The notes below the pieces were generated by a model that worked only from the letters and a program-made list of their open reading frames with translations, had not been told where the DNA came from and did no database searches. A stretch of DNA of 64,000 nt, from the NCBI GenBank assembly GCA_965232895.1, contig OZ247430.1:3038001-3102000 (forward strand), read 5' to 3'. Made by a program: the position numbers and the translations under genes. Shown in pieces: positions 16,674 to 25,057 of this stretch. Position 1 is the stretch's first letter. Each line of letters opens with the position of its first letter. This DNA comes from Bin87 sp965232895 (GTDB lineage Bacteria; Chloroflexota; Dehalococcoidia; Lucifugimonadales; UBA3495).

Positions 16674-17606
16674 ATGCGTATCGGAGTATTCGTTGGGGCT
16701 GCAACGGCCGACCTGATGAGCCTGGACGAGCTGATCGGCCGGATCAAGCAGGCGGAAGCGGACGGGTTCGACAGCTTCTGGGTGCCCCACATCTCGGCGC
16801 GAGGCTACGACGCGCTGACGGTGTTGGCGCTGGCCGGGGCGCAGACCAGCCGGATCGAGCTGGGCGTCGGCGTCGTACCCACGTATCCGAGGCATCCCGT
16901 CGCCATGGCCCAACAGGCCCTCACCACGGCGGCGGCCACCAGTGAGCGGTTCCTGCTGGGGCTCGGGCCATCCCACCGGCCGGGCATCGAGGGCAGCTTC
17001 GGCCTGGCCTACGACCGGCCGGTGCTGCACGTGCGCGAGTACCTGTCGGTGCTGCGTCCCTTGATGGAAGAAGGTCGGGTGCAGTTCTCCGGGGAGTTCT
17101 ACAACGTAAACGCGGAACTGGACGTCTTGGACCGCCCGAAGTGTCCGGTGCTCATCTCGGCGCTGGCGCCGCAAATGCTGCGACTGGCCGGCGAACAGGC
17201 CGACGGCACCATCACCTGGATGGCCGGGCCGCGAACGATACGCGAGCACATCACCCCGCGCATCGGGCGGTCGGCCGAGGCCAGCGGACGGGAGGCTCCC
17301 CGGGTGTGCGTGGGGCTACCAACCACGGTGTGCGACGACGAGGCGGTGGGCCGGCGGCAGGCGGCCGCGGCCTACGAACGGTACGGACAGCTGGTGAACT
17401 ACCGCCGGGTGCTGGATATCGAGGGCGTGGAAGGGCCGTCGGAGGTTGCGGTGATCGGCAACGAGGACTCGCTGCGCCGTCAACTGGAAGCCTTCGCCGC
17501 CGGCGGGGCAACTGATTTCATGGCCAACATCTTCGCCGGCGAGGGCGACAGCGAGGCGGGGGCGCGGACCTACGCGGCGCTGAAGGATCTGGTGGGTAAG
17601 GTGTAG
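16674..17606 (+). CDS. LLM-class F420-dependent oxidoreductase
   Basis: A 310-residue luciferase-like TIM-barrel protein, the family that uses coenzyme F420 (or FMN) for hydride transfer. Characteristic segments are MRIGVFVG at strand 1, FDSFWVPHIS, RIELGVGVVPTYPRHPVAMAQ (cut here as the usual cofactor-binding stretch), and FLLGLGPSH. A second member of the same superfamily lies at 19832-20698. The substrate is unknown. It stands 51 bp after the SulP gene on the same strand. Confidence 0.87.
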   Translation: MRIGVFVGAATADLMSLDELIGRIKQAEADGFDSFWVPHISARGYDALTVLALAGAQTSRIELGVGVVPTYPRHPVAMAQQALTTAAATSERFLLGLGPSHRPGIEGSFGLAYDRPVLHVREYLSVLRPLMEEGRVQFSGEFYNVNAELDVLDRPKCPVLISALAPQMLRLAGEQADGTITWMAGPRTIREHITPRIGRSAEASGREAPRVCVGLPTTVCDDEAVGRRQAAAAYERYGQLVNYRRVLDIEGVEGPSEVAVIGNEDSLRRQLEAFAAGGATDFMANIFAGEGDSEAGARTYAALKDLVGKV

Positions 17607-17608
17607 AG

Positions 17609-17650
17609 CGGGCAATCACATCATACCCGTCATTCCCGCGAAAGCGGGAA
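17609..17650. repeat. Partial MITE end with REP-like hairpin
   Basis: CGGGCAATCACATCAT (17609-17624) followed by CCCGTCATTCCCGC and a 7-bp hairpin (TTCCCGC/GCGGGAA, 17633-17650) matches the left end of the element at 29113-29266. The matching right end is absent, so this is a fragment. It sits exactly at the border between the F420 oxidoreductase and the AT-richer PD-(D/E)XK gene. Confidence 0.65.
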
Positions 17651-17657
17651 ACCAGTG

Positions 17658-18725
17658 ATGGAGCACAATGCCATGCGACTGTACATTGGCAAGAATCACG
17701 ACGAAAAGGATGAATCCGTCCCCGTCCAGAGCATTTTCCGTTTGGCGGGCAGGGATGAAGACGCCCTTACCTACGCTCTGGGATTCCTGCTTGCCAGAGA
17801 TCCGGTGCTTTGTGCCGAGCTGGTCCGACTCTGTGATGTCAAGCCTGCCCGGTCGTTCAAAGACGACTATACTGTCCATTTGCAGGAAGTAACCGATCCC
17901 GGGTATGGGCGCAGGGACATCGTCATTGAGGCTGGCAACGCCCGCATCGTGCTTGAAGCGAAGATTGGCAAGGCCGAACCTACAGCTAAGCAACTCCTCA
18001 AGTACGCCAAGGATGCTGAGAAGTGGAAGAATTTCACGACAGGTATGGTCGTATCTCTAACCCAGGTCAAATTGTCGCCAGCCGTGCAAGAGGAGGTTGT
18101 TTCCAAACTTCCGCACAAGCCGAAAGTAGGCTTCAAGCCCATCCAATGGCATGAAGTCATTGACATTGTATTGCGACACGAGCCATCAGGCGGCTCTCAG
18201 ATTTCGCGATACCTGTTCGACGAGTTCGTCAACTACATCAGGAGCGATTACAACATGGGCTACTACGACGTCGAAGTCCTAATCCAAGATGTCAATCCCT
18301 GCAACGCAAACATTTTCGAAGAGGGATGGATGTACGTTACCAGTCCGAAAGATAAGAAGGCTCCACTTTACTTCGCGCCCTATTTCACGCGAAAAGGACC
18401 CAGTAGCGGAATATCGAAAATCAGCCGAGTTGCAAATACGCGAACGGCAATCCTGGCTACTTACGAAGACGTTAATGCGACGGGCACAAACAAGCAACTT
18501 GAGCACTGGCACAAGGGGTTGCAGATGATTCGAAAACGCGCGGATAAAGAGGGTTTCCTGCACAGTCCAGTTCGGCTGTTCTTTTTGGATCAACCAATCG
18601 AACTCAGATCAACGCCGTTGAATAAAACGGCGTTCAATGACACGAAGCCATCCAAGAAAATGCCGCGAATGATCCCGAAAGGATTCAGCCTGCGCTTTGA
18701 CGAACTTCTCCCGCATTTGACCTAA
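17658..18725 (+). CDS. PD-(D/E)XK nuclease-superfamily protein
   Basis: A 355-residue protein whose N-terminal half carries a nuclease-type core: Asp87 (GRRDIVIE) and Glu100-x-Lys102 (IVLEAKIG), followed by QLLKYAKDAEKW, a helix typical of this fold. The C-terminal half is uncharacterised and basic. Starts at GTG 17655, ATG 17658 and ATG 17673 are possible; no good ribosome binding site decides between them. Codon use is clearly more AT-rich than neighbours, and a broken MITE borders the 5' end, which suggests transfer. A defence or restriction role is possible but unproven. Confidence 0.75.
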   Translation: MEHNAMRLYIGKNHDEKDESVPVQSIFRLAGRDEDALTYALGFLLARDPVLCAELVRLCDVKPARSFKDDYTVHLQEVTDPGYGRRDIVIEAGNARIVLEAKIGKAEPTAKQLLKYAKDAEKWKNFTTGMVVSLTQVKLSPAVQEEVVSKLPHKPKVGFKPIQWHEVIDIVLRHEPSGGSQISRYLFDEFVNYIRSDYNMGYYDVEVLIQDVNPCNANIFEEGWMYVTSPKDKKAPLYFAPYFTRKGPSSGISKISRVANTRTAILATYEDVNATGTNKQLEHWHKGLQMIRKRADKEGFLHSPVRLFFLDQPIELRSTPLNKTAFNDTKPSKKMPRMIPKGFSLRFDELLPHLT

Positions 18726-18823
18726 TGCCCAAGTCGAGACGTCGAAATGGATCTTGACTTGCGATGTAAATTGATACGACATGCGTTGCAAAGCAATAAA
18801 GATGTAAATATTGAAATGTATCG

Positions 18824-18853
18824 TTGACATATATGACACAGGAGGTGTAAAAT
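18824..18853 (+). promoter_or_regulatory. Promoter of the orphan gene at 18885
   Basis: TTGACA (18824-18829), an 18-bp spacer and TAAAAT (18848-18853) form a good sigma-70 type promoter in an AT-rich gap. The spacer contains a ribosome-binding-site-like AGGAGGT followed by ATG ACT AAT TGA, which may be a relic of a lost gene start. Confidence 0.5.
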
Positions 18854-18884
18854 ATGACTAATTGATCCAGCAAGGAGTTGCAAA

Positions 18885-19253
18885 ATGCTGAACCTGATCA
18901 TTGACCAACTGAAAGAAACTGCGATGTCTCTGGAGTGGGATGAGGAGGATTGGGGATACTATTCCTACTGTATAGGCAAGGCGGGCGGCATGGCCGCAGC
19001 GACGGGAGCAGTTGGGGTATTGGCTCCGTTGCTGTGCGAAGATCTTTCCGACGTGTACGAGCTCTGCCCTGCGACGGAGATTGTACAGTATTATGAAGGA
19101 TGTGTAATAAATGAGGAAGAATGTAGACTGGCATACGCCGCAGAGTTAGAGGTGTGGCACATCTTGGGCGAGCTTAGGCAACGTTCAGCTGGCGAGGAAG
19201 AGACTTCTGCTCCGGTCGAGGCTCCTGCCCGGATACGACCGACGGGCATCTGA
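18885..19253 (+). CDS. Hypothetical acidic protein
   Basis: A 122-residue acidic protein that I do not recognise. The ATG follows GGAG (AAGGAGTTGCAAA). A Gly/Ala-rich hydrophobic stretch (GGMAAATGAVGVLAPLLC) sits in the middle, and several cysteines are present (Cys31, then CEDL, CPAT, CVIN, CRLA). It ends where an out-of-frame, 5'-truncated phosphatase begins, so it may be a newly joined sequence that replaced the phosphatase N-terminus. No function is assigned. Confidence 0.5.
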   Translation: MLNLIIDQLKETAMSLEWDEEDWGYYSYCIGKAGGMAAATGAVGVLAPLLCEDLSDVYELCPATEIVQYYEGCVINEEECRLAYAAELEVWHILGELRQRSAGEEETSAPVEAPARIRPTGI

Positions 19254-19267
19254 AACCCTACGCGTAC

Positions 19268-19792
19268 TTGCTCGACGGGCCAACCCACGAGCGATTTCCC
19301 ATCAACGACCGAGACGTCCCGGCGTCTGTGGAGTTGACCAAGGCGGCGTTGGGCGCCATCGACGGCCACCTGGCAGCCGGTCGGACGGTGTACGTGCATT
19401 GCTGGGGCGGCGTCGGACGCACCGGGACCATCATCGGCTGCTGGCTGGCGCGGCGCCACGAACCCGGCCAAGCTGCGCTGGACCGGCTCAAGGAACTGTG
19501 GCGGGAAAATCCCAAGTCGAGACAGGGGCGTCGGTCGCCGGAAACCGACGGGCAGGAGCAGTACGTGCGCGAATGGTATGAGGGTTCCCTTTCTGCCGAG
19601 CAGATACGCAAGCGGGACGCTCGAATAGCCGATGAATCCAGCGCTAACTTTGCCGACCTCCCGGAAGACGTCAAGGATTGGTACCGGCAGGTGGCGATGG
19701 CTCGAGTCAAGGCGCATGAGACCGGGGACTTCAGCGAGTTGATAGCCCTCGGGGCTTGGCCGTCAGAGGAAGAAGCCGAGCGGGGCGAATGA
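19268..19792 (+). CDS. 5'-truncated dual-specificity/tyrosine phosphatase
   Basis: The cysteine phosphatase signature HCWGGVGRTG (CX5R) is intact, with the following GCWLARR helix. The frame is open back to a TAG at 19175-19177, and similarity starts abruptly at DGHLKPYAYLLDG, which in intact relatives lies well inside the protein. The usual N-terminal portion (about the first 60-80 residues) is missing. No ATG exists; TTG 19268 is the only plausible start and has no ribosome binding site. It is probably a broken gene, though the catalytic loop is preserved. A hairpin repeat overlaps the stop codon. Confidence 0.6.
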   Translation: MLDGPTHERFPINDRDVPASVELTKAALGAIDGHLAAGRTVYVHCWGGVGRTGTIIGCWLARRHEPGQAALDRLKELWRENPKSRQGRRSPETDGQEQYVREWYEGSLSAEQIRKRDARIADESSANFADLPEDVKDWYRQVAMARVKAHETGDFSELIALGAWPSEEEAERGE

Positions 19793-19803
19793 TTATTCGC
19801 CCC
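19782..19803. repeat. GGGGCGAAT palindrome, copy 1
   Basis: Perfect 9-bp inverted repeat GGGGCGAAT / ATTCGCCCC with a 4-nt loop (GATT). It overlaps the stop codon of the truncated phosphatase and lies between two convergent genes, so it may act as a terminator. The same arm sequence is found at 27002-27025. Confidence 0.75.
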
Positions 19804-19831
19804 TACGGGCGGCAAAGCAGTTAGTTGCCCC

Positions 19832-20698
19832 CTAACCTATCGTCTCCTTGAAACGCCGTATCGCCTCGATGTGCTGGTCGGGGCCCTTGAGGCCGGCGCG
19901 CATGGTGTTGACGGAGAAGTGGGTAGCGCCGGCGTCGCTCCAGTCGGAAGCGAGCTTGTTCCAGTCGTCGGGGTTGTTGCTGTCGGCCAGCGAGGCGCGG
20001 CCCTCGACTCCGATAGCGGACGGGTCACGTCCGTAGCCGCGGGCCAGCTCGCGCATCTCCTCCAGGCGTTCCCGTCCGGCGCCGTCGGGCTGGAACTGCG
20101 GGAACCAGCCGTCGCCGGTGCGGGCGATGCGCCGCACCACCTGGGGAGCGCCGCCGCCGAACCATACGGGAATGGGCCGCTGCACGGGCAGGGGGTTGAT
20201 GCCGGCATGGGTGATCTTGTGGTAGCGGCCCTCGTAGTTCACGACCTCCTGGGTCCAGAGCATGCGCATGACTTCGACCTGCTCGGCGGAGCGGCGGCCG
20301 CGGTTCTCCCAGTTTTCGCCCAACGCCTCGTACTCGACTTCGTTCCAGCCGACGCCGATGCCGAGGCGCAGGCGGCCGTTGGTAAGTACGTCGACTTCCG
20401 CGGTCTGCTTGGCGACCAAGGCGGTCTGGCGCTGCGGCAGGATGATGATGCCGGTGCAGAACTCGATCTTTTCGGTCAGCGCGGCGAGGTAGCCGAACAT
20501 CACGAAGGGTTCGTGAAACATGTCGTCCTTGTTGTAGGGACGGTTCCACTCGGCGCGCTGGGTGTGGTCGGCCCCGAGCACATGGTCGAACACCAGCAGG
20601 TGTTCGTATCCCAGGGCCTCGGCGGCCTGGGCAAAATCCTTGACGGCGATGGGGTCGGCGCCGATTTCGGTCTGGGGGAAGATGGCTCCGAGTTGCAT
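19832..20698 (-). CDS. LLM-class F420-dependent oxidoreductase
   Basis: A luciferase-like TIM barrel of 288 residues. The ATG at 20698 was chosen because it follows AAGGAGCAACCACC and opens with MQLGAIFPQTEIG. Family features are YEHLLVFDHVLGAD, IEFCTGIIILPQRQTALVAKQ, NGRLRLGIGVGWNEVEY and PIPVWFGGGAPQVVRRIAR. It is the last gene before the terminator hairpin of the peptide ABC cassette upstream, so it is likely expressed separately. Substrate unknown. Confidence 0.88.
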   Translation of the reverse strand: MQLGAIFPQTEIGADPIAVKDFAQAAEALGYEHLLVFDHVLGADHTQRAEWNRPYNKDDMFHEPFVMFGYLAALTEKIEFCTGIIILPQRQTALVAKQTAEVDVLTNGRLRLGIGVGWNEVEYEALGENWENRGRRSAEQVEVMRMLWTQEVVNYEGRYHKITHAGINPLPVQRPIPVWFGGGAPQVVRRIARTGDGWFPQFQPDGAGRERLEEMRELARGYGRDPSAIGVEGRASLADSNNPDDWNKLASDWSDAGATHFSVNTMRAGLKGPDQHIEAIRRFKETIG

Positions 20699-20793
20699 GG
20701 TGGTTGCTCCTTGGTGAGGCTGACGGAAGCGAAATTGCGGAATCATTGTATCCGGCAGACAGGATTGATGCCATTGCCACCGGAAGGAAAACC

Positions 20794-20830
20794 GACGGGG
20801 CTGGGTCCAGTAGGCGGACCCAGCCCCGTC
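20794..20830 (-). terminator. Terminator of the first peptide ABC cassette
   Basis: Perfect 15-bp stem (GACGGGGCTGGGTCC and GGACCCAGCCCCGTC) with a 7-nt loop, followed on the minus strand by GGTTTTCC. It lies 28 bp after the stop of the permease at 20858. Confidence 0.85.
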
Positions 20831-20857
20831 GTTGGCATCGGATATTCCTGAACTACG

Positions 20858-21790
20858 CTAAACCTGGCGCTGCTTGGGGTCCAGGCGGTCGCGCAGCCAG
20901 TCGCCGAGGAGGTTCATGCTGAGCACGACCAGCATGATGGCCAGGCCGGGGAAGAGGGAAACCCACCAGCCCTGGGCCGATGCGATGAGCACGCGGCCGT
21001 CGGCGACCATGAGGCCCCAGGCCGGCTGTGGCGGCGGGATGCCGGCGCCAAGGAAGCTCAGCGTGGCTTCCAGGATGATGACGAACCCGACGTTCAGTGT
21101 CGCCAGCACGATGATGCTGTTGAACACGTTGGGAAAGACGTGACGGATCATGATCCGCCGGTGGGACGCTCCGGACACGCGAGCCCTGGAGATGAAGTCC
21201 TGGACGCGGACGGCAAGGGTTTCGCCGCGAACGAGGCGCGCGTACCGGGACCACATGAGCAGCACGAGTACGGTGATCACCGTGGCCATGCTGGGCTTGG
21301 TCGCTGCCACGATTACGAGAGCCAGAAGGATGATGGGGATGGACAACGAAATGTCCACCAGGCGCATCACCACGGCGTCAACCCAACCTCCCCAGTATCC
21401 CGCAGCGATGCCCAGGGAGGTGCCCACCACGCCCGCGATGCAGATGGCAATGGCGGCGATGACGACGGACACCCGGGCGCCGTGCATGATTCTGGACAGG
21501 ATGTCGCGGCCGACCCGATCCGTTCCCAGCAGATGCTCCGCGGAACCGCCTTCCATCCAGGCTGGCGGTTGCAACTTGGAGGACAAGCTGCCCAGTTTCG
21601 CATCGTGGGGCGCGATCCAGTCGGCGCCGATGGCCGGGATGACCATGACGACCAGGAGCAGAACGATAGGGAAGAGAGGATAGCGTCGGGCTTCGCGCCA
21701 GAACCGGCCAAGAGGGCCGGGTTGCGTGACGGCGCCTTCGGCGAGCGCGTCGGCGACCGCCGGACTGGCGACAGGGGTTTCGGCAGCCAT
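20858..21790 (-). CDS. Peptide-type ABC transporter permease (DppC/OppC-like)
   Basis: A 310-residue inner-membrane permease with an N-terminal OppC_N segment, about six hydrophobic helices and the EAA loop (SGASHRRIMIRHVFPNVFNS). It begins 12 bp downstream of the partner permease. Together with the binding protein and DppB-like subunit it would import di- or oligopeptides, or related ligands such as opines or nickel chelates. It is a clear paralogue of 25058-25993; the DNA at their 3' ends is still very similar. No ATPase gene is adjacent. Confidence 0.92.
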   Translation of the reverse strand: MAAETPVASPAVADALAEGAVTQPGPLGRFWREARRYPLFPIVLLLVVMVIPAIGADWIAPHDAKLGSLSSKLQPPAWMEGGSAEHLLGTDRVGRDILSRIMHGARVSVVIAAIAICIAGVVGTSLGIAAGYWGGWVDAVVMRLVDISLSIPIILLALVIVAATKPSMATVITVLVLLMWSRYARLVRGETLAVRVQDFISRARVSGASHRRIMIRHVFPNVFNSIIVLATLNVGFVIILEATLSFLGAGIPPPQPAWGLMVADGRVLIASAQGWWVSLFPGLAIMLVVLSMNLLGDWLRDRLDPKQRQV

Positions 21791-21802
21791 ACGGAATTTC
21801 TC

Positions 21803-22726
21803 CTAGCTGAATCGGATCCTGGGGTCGACGTAAGCGTAGGCGATGTCCACCAGCAGGTTGGCGACGATGTAGACCATACAGAAGGTAATCACCACGGCCT
21901 GCACCACCGGGAAGTCTTTGGTCACGGCGGCGTCAACGGCCAGTCGGCCCACTCCGGGCCAGGCGAAGACGAACTCGATGGACACGGAGCCGACCATCAG
22001 GGAGCCGATGATCAGGGCGAAGTAGGTGAAGGGAGCGATTGCGGCGTTCCGCAGGCAGTGTTTCCAGATCACCTTCCACTCGACCACGCCCTTGATGCGG
22101 GCGAGCTTGACGTATTCGGTGTCCAGCACGTCCAGCATTGACGAGCGGACCAGGCGCATGAGCGCGGCGACCTGGAACCAGCCAATGGCTACGGCGGGCA
22201 GGATGTAAGACAGGGCTCCCTGTTCCTTTCCAGACACGGGGAACCAGCCCAGTTGGGCGGCAAACACCCACATCAGCATGAGGCCCAACCAGAAGGCCGG
22301 CAGGGACTGGCCGAACAGGGCGATCACCTTGCCCACGTAGTCGAAGGGCGTATCCTTTTTCACCGCCGATAGCACGCCGATGGGAACGGCGATCACGATA
22401 GCCACGATGATTGCGACGCCGGCCAGCGCCGCGGTGTTGGGAAGTCGCTCCAGGACCAGGCTCATCGCAGTGCGCCCGCGGACTCGCAGGGAATCACCGA
22501 AATCACCAGTGAGGGCGTTGCCCAGGAAGGTGAAGTACTGGATGTGCACCGGACGGTCCAGCCCCCAGGCGGCGCGCAGCCGCTCGGCATCCTCGTTGGT
22601 GGCTTCCAGCGGAAGCAGCACATCCAGCGGGTCGCCGGACAGGCGGGCCAGCGAGAACACGATGACGGTCAACACCAGGAGGGTGAGGACCGACTGGGCA
22701 ATTCGGAACAGAATATAACGCTGCAC
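21803..22726 (-). CDS. Peptide-type ABC transporter permease (DppB/OppB-like)
   Basis: A 307-residue permease that begins with the family start MQRYILFRIAQSVLTLLVLTVIVF, contains the N-terminal periplasmic segment (RLSGDPLDVLLP) and the EAA loop (ARIKGVVEWKVIWKHCLRN). Paralogue of 26058-26978. It is separated from the upstream binding-protein gene by 76 bp that include a hairpin at 22750-22776, which could reduce permease expression relative to the binding protein. Confidence 0.93.
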   Translation of the reverse strand: MQRYILFRIAQSVLTLLVLTVIVFSLARLSGDPLDVLLPLEATNEDAERLRAAWGLDRPVHIQYFTFLGNALTGDFGDSLRVRGRTAMSLVLERLPNTAALAGVAIIVAIVIAVPIGVLSAVKKDTPFDYVGKVIALFGQSLPAFWLGLMLMWVFAAQLGWFPVSGKEQGALSYILPAVAIGWFQVAALMRLVRSSMLDVLDTEYVKLARIKGVVEWKVIWKHCLRNAAIAPFTYFALIIGSLMVGSVSIEFVFAWPGVGRLAVDAAVTKDFPVVQAVVITFCMVYIVANLLVDIAYAYVDPRIRFS

Positions 22727-22749
22727 GGTCGGATACCTTGTTACCGGAC

Positions 22750-22776
22750 GTAGGGGCTACCTATAGCAGCCCCTAC
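22750..22776 (-). promoter_or_regulatory. Intra-operon hairpin between binding protein and permease genes
   Basis: Perfect 9-bp stem GTAGGGGCT / AGCCCCTAC with a 9-nt loop. It has no T run. Position between the binding-protein stop and the permease start suggests an mRNA-stabilising or attenuating element, or a relative of the GGGGCGAAT palindromes. Confidence 0.6.
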
Positions 22777-22802
22777 GAATTGTACCAGCAGTTGCGAATG
22801 GC

Positions 22803-24650
22803 CTAGTTGGAGGCCGAAGTGATGTACTCGGTGTGCGTGAAGCTGGCGTTGATGTTGCCGGGCCAGACCATCTCGCCGATTTCGGCCGGGTTGACCACTA
22901 TCTGTGCAGGGAGCCACACGATGGGCACTTCGGAGTAGAGGTCGAACTTGAGGTCGCCAAGGTCGCGGAGGGCCTGGGCCTTGACCTCGGGATCAACGCT
23001 CTGGGTGGCCGTGTCATAGAGCACGTCGGTCATGGGATCCACGGAGGTGCGCCAGAAGCCGGCATTGCCGCTGCGGTTGTAGAACCGGAGGGTGATGTCA
23101 GCGGGGCGATAGGTGCCGCGGGTGGCGGCCAGCGTGCCGTGGGTCTTGCCGGGGCGGTAGTACTTGGCGCGGTAGTCGGACCACTTGATGGCCTCGGTTT
23201 CCACGTCGATGCCGATCTGGGTCAGGTAGGTGAAGGCGGCCTCGCCCATGGGGATCATTTCGGGGACGCCGGGAAGCTCGGTGAGGAGCAGGTTGAGCTT
23301 GTAGCCTTTATGGCCGGACTCTTCCAGGAGTTGGGCAGCCAGTTCGGGATCAAAGCCGTACTTGTCGTCGAATTCCTCGGTCCAGCGCGGGTTGTAGCCC
23401 GGGAGAGCGGGGTGGTAGCCCCACACGGTGTGCTGGCGACCGATGCCGCCGAACAGCTGGGTGTTGATTTCCTCGCGATTGATGGCGCGGTTGATGGCCT
23501 CGCGGACCTTGGGGTCCAGGTGAGGCTCATCAGCCTGATAGAAGCAGTTTTCGAACCCTTCCGCGAGGCAGGGCCCGGCTTCCTCCGGGTTGTACACGCC
23601 GCCGATGATGAAGGCGACCTGGATGGAAGGCAGCTCGCTCTGGAGCACTTCCAGGCCGGAGCCCTGCGCGTCAGTGTGCAGCTCGCGGCTGATCTCGCCG
23701 ATCTGGACCTGTCCGGTCTGAAGCTGGGCCAGGCGCGTGGTTTCCTCGGGGATCAGGACGTACTCCATTTCCTCGAAGAATGGGGAGCGGCGATAGTGGT
23801 CAGCGTTGCGTGAATAAAGGATGTTGACGTCGACGGTGCGCTCCTCGAACACCCAGGGGCCGACGCCGGCGGGCTTGGCCTGCAGTTGCTCGATGCCCTC
23901 GGCCTCGTACTGAGCCTTGGAGTAAATGAAGAGGTTGCCCTGCTGGGCTCCGGCAAAGAAGTCCATCAGGGAGTTGGGGGTCTTGAGGTTGAACTGGATG
24001 GTGTTGTCATCCAGAGCCACGATGTTGGTCGCCAGCTCCTCTTCGTTGTCGCCGAAGAGACCGCGGAAGAGGCCGGTGTCGGTGGCGATGGCATCCTCGC
24101 GGACGACGAACCCGGCGCTGACCGGCACGTCGTGGGCGGTGAAAGCGCCCCAATCGCCGTGGAAGTTCACGTCGTCGCGCAGATGGAAGGTCCACTGCGT
24201 TCCATCCTCGTTGGCCTCCCAGGTGGTGGCCAATCCCGGCACCAGGGAGCCGTCGAAACGGTCGGTGTGGACCAGCGGGTCGGTGAAGGGACGTACCTGG
24301 GTGTTGGCCGAGGTCGTGGTGCCCAGCCAGCTGCCCGTGAGCTGCTGCACCGGCGGGATCGTCGCGATGCGCAGACGACCGCCGAGGGCCGTGGTCTCCT
24401 GGGCTGCGGTGGGCGTGTTGGTGGGGCTGGGTGTCGCGGTTGCCACAACCGTGGGAATGGCTGTCGGCGGTTCCGACGCGGTGGGTTCGGTGGCGGCAGG
24501 CGCCTGCTGCTGACCCTGCTGCTGCTCGGACGAAGGCTGCGAAGCCGGCGCCGCGGGAGCGGCCGGAGTTTCGCTGGCGCCGCCACAGGCGATGCCGATC
24601 GCCAGCAGCAAGGCCCCGGCGAGGGCGAAAACGATCGTAGGTTTAACCAA
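22803..24650 (-). CDS. Peptide ABC transporter substrate-binding lipoprotein (family 5)
   Basis: A 615-residue extracytoplasmic solute-binding protein. The start is TTG 24650, placed after GGGAGGG; it gives MVKPTIVFALAGALLLAIGIAC with the lipobox cysteine at residue 22, matching the paralogue at 27054-28886 exactly in position. A Pro/Ala/Gln/Thr-rich linker follows (to about residue 85). The mature part has SBP_bac_5 features (PGLATTWEANEDGTQWTFHL, VREAINRAINREEI). The lipid anchor suits a cell with a single membrane or no accessible periplasm. Ligand unknown. Confidence 0.92.
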   Translation of the reverse strand: MVKPTIVFALAGALLLAIGIACGGASETPAAPAAPASQPSSEQQQGQQQAPAATEPTASEPPTAIPTVVATATPSPTNTPTAAQETTALGGRLRIATIPPVQQLTGSWLGTTTSANTQVRPFTDPLVHTDRFDGSLVPGLATTWEANEDGTQWTFHLRDDVNFHGDWGAFTAHDVPVSAGFVVREDAIATDTGLFRGLFGDNEEELATNIVALDDNTIQFNLKTPNSLMDFFAGAQQGNLFIYSKAQYEAEGIEQLQAKPAGVGPWVFEERTVDVNILYSRNADHYRRSPFFEEMEYVLIPEETTRLAQLQTGQVQIGEISRELHTDAQGSGLEVLQSELPSIQVAFIIGGVYNPEEAGPCLAEGFENCFYQADEPHLDPKVREAINRAINREEINTQLFGGIGRQHTVWGYHPALPGYNPRWTEEFDDKYGFDPELAAQLLEESGHKGYKLNLLLTELPGVPEMIPMGEAAFTYLTQIGIDVETEAIKWSDYRAKYYRPGKTHGTLAATRGTYRPADITLRFYNRSGNAGFWRTSVDPMTDVLYDTATQSVDPEVKAQALRDLGDLKFDLYSEVPIVWLPAQIVVNPAEIGEMVWPGNINASFTHTEYITSASN

Positions 24651-24715
24651 TTTGTTCCCTCCCAGAAACGATGACAATATGGCCGTCGCGGACGCGACCA
24701 CAACGACGAGCGCGA

Positions 24716-24744
24716 AGTATAAGGATTGAATACCGACCGGTCAA
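24716..24744 (-). promoter_or_regulatory. Promoter of the first peptide ABC cassette
   Basis: On the minus strand: TTGACC (24744-24739), 17-bp spacer, TATACT (24721-24716), about 66 bp before the TTG start. This is a good sigma-70 type match. The rest of the gap 24745-25000 shows no gene, only GC-rich partial palindromes. Confidence 0.7.
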
Positions 24745-25000
24745 AAGCATGGTAAGCGACCATATTCCTGGCTTACTGTACGTAAATCGTAACAATCACG
24801 CTCATGATATTACGCATAATGCGACGACGACGGATGTGATCCTGCGATCTTATGCCATGAAATCGACACCACCAGCGTCGGGAATGGCCGATTTAGCGCT
24901 CCGGTGCGCCGGATTACGGACGCGCTCCCCGGACGCGCTGACCGAGCAACAACCACGGGAGGCCCGGGCGGTGACCGTGTCAATGTGACCGGCACACACG

Positions 25001-25027
25001 AAAACGCCCGCGCGCCGCCCGGGCGTT
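25001..25027 (-). terminator. Terminator of the second peptide ABC cassette
   Basis: An 8-bp GC-rich stem (AACGCCCG and CGGGCGTT) is followed on the minus strand by TTTTC. It lies 31 bp after the stop of the permease at 25058 and separates the two cassettes. Confidence 0.75.
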
Positions 25028-25057
25028 GCATTTTCGCAGGATCAGGCCCGCAGAATG

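Noticed and set aside
18854..18905. Third selenoprotein candidate after AGGAGGT (ATG ACT AAT TGA ...)
   Set aside because: Read-through of the TGA gives no redox motif or family sequence, and a second TGA follows soon. The downstream ATG 18885 has its own ribosome binding site.
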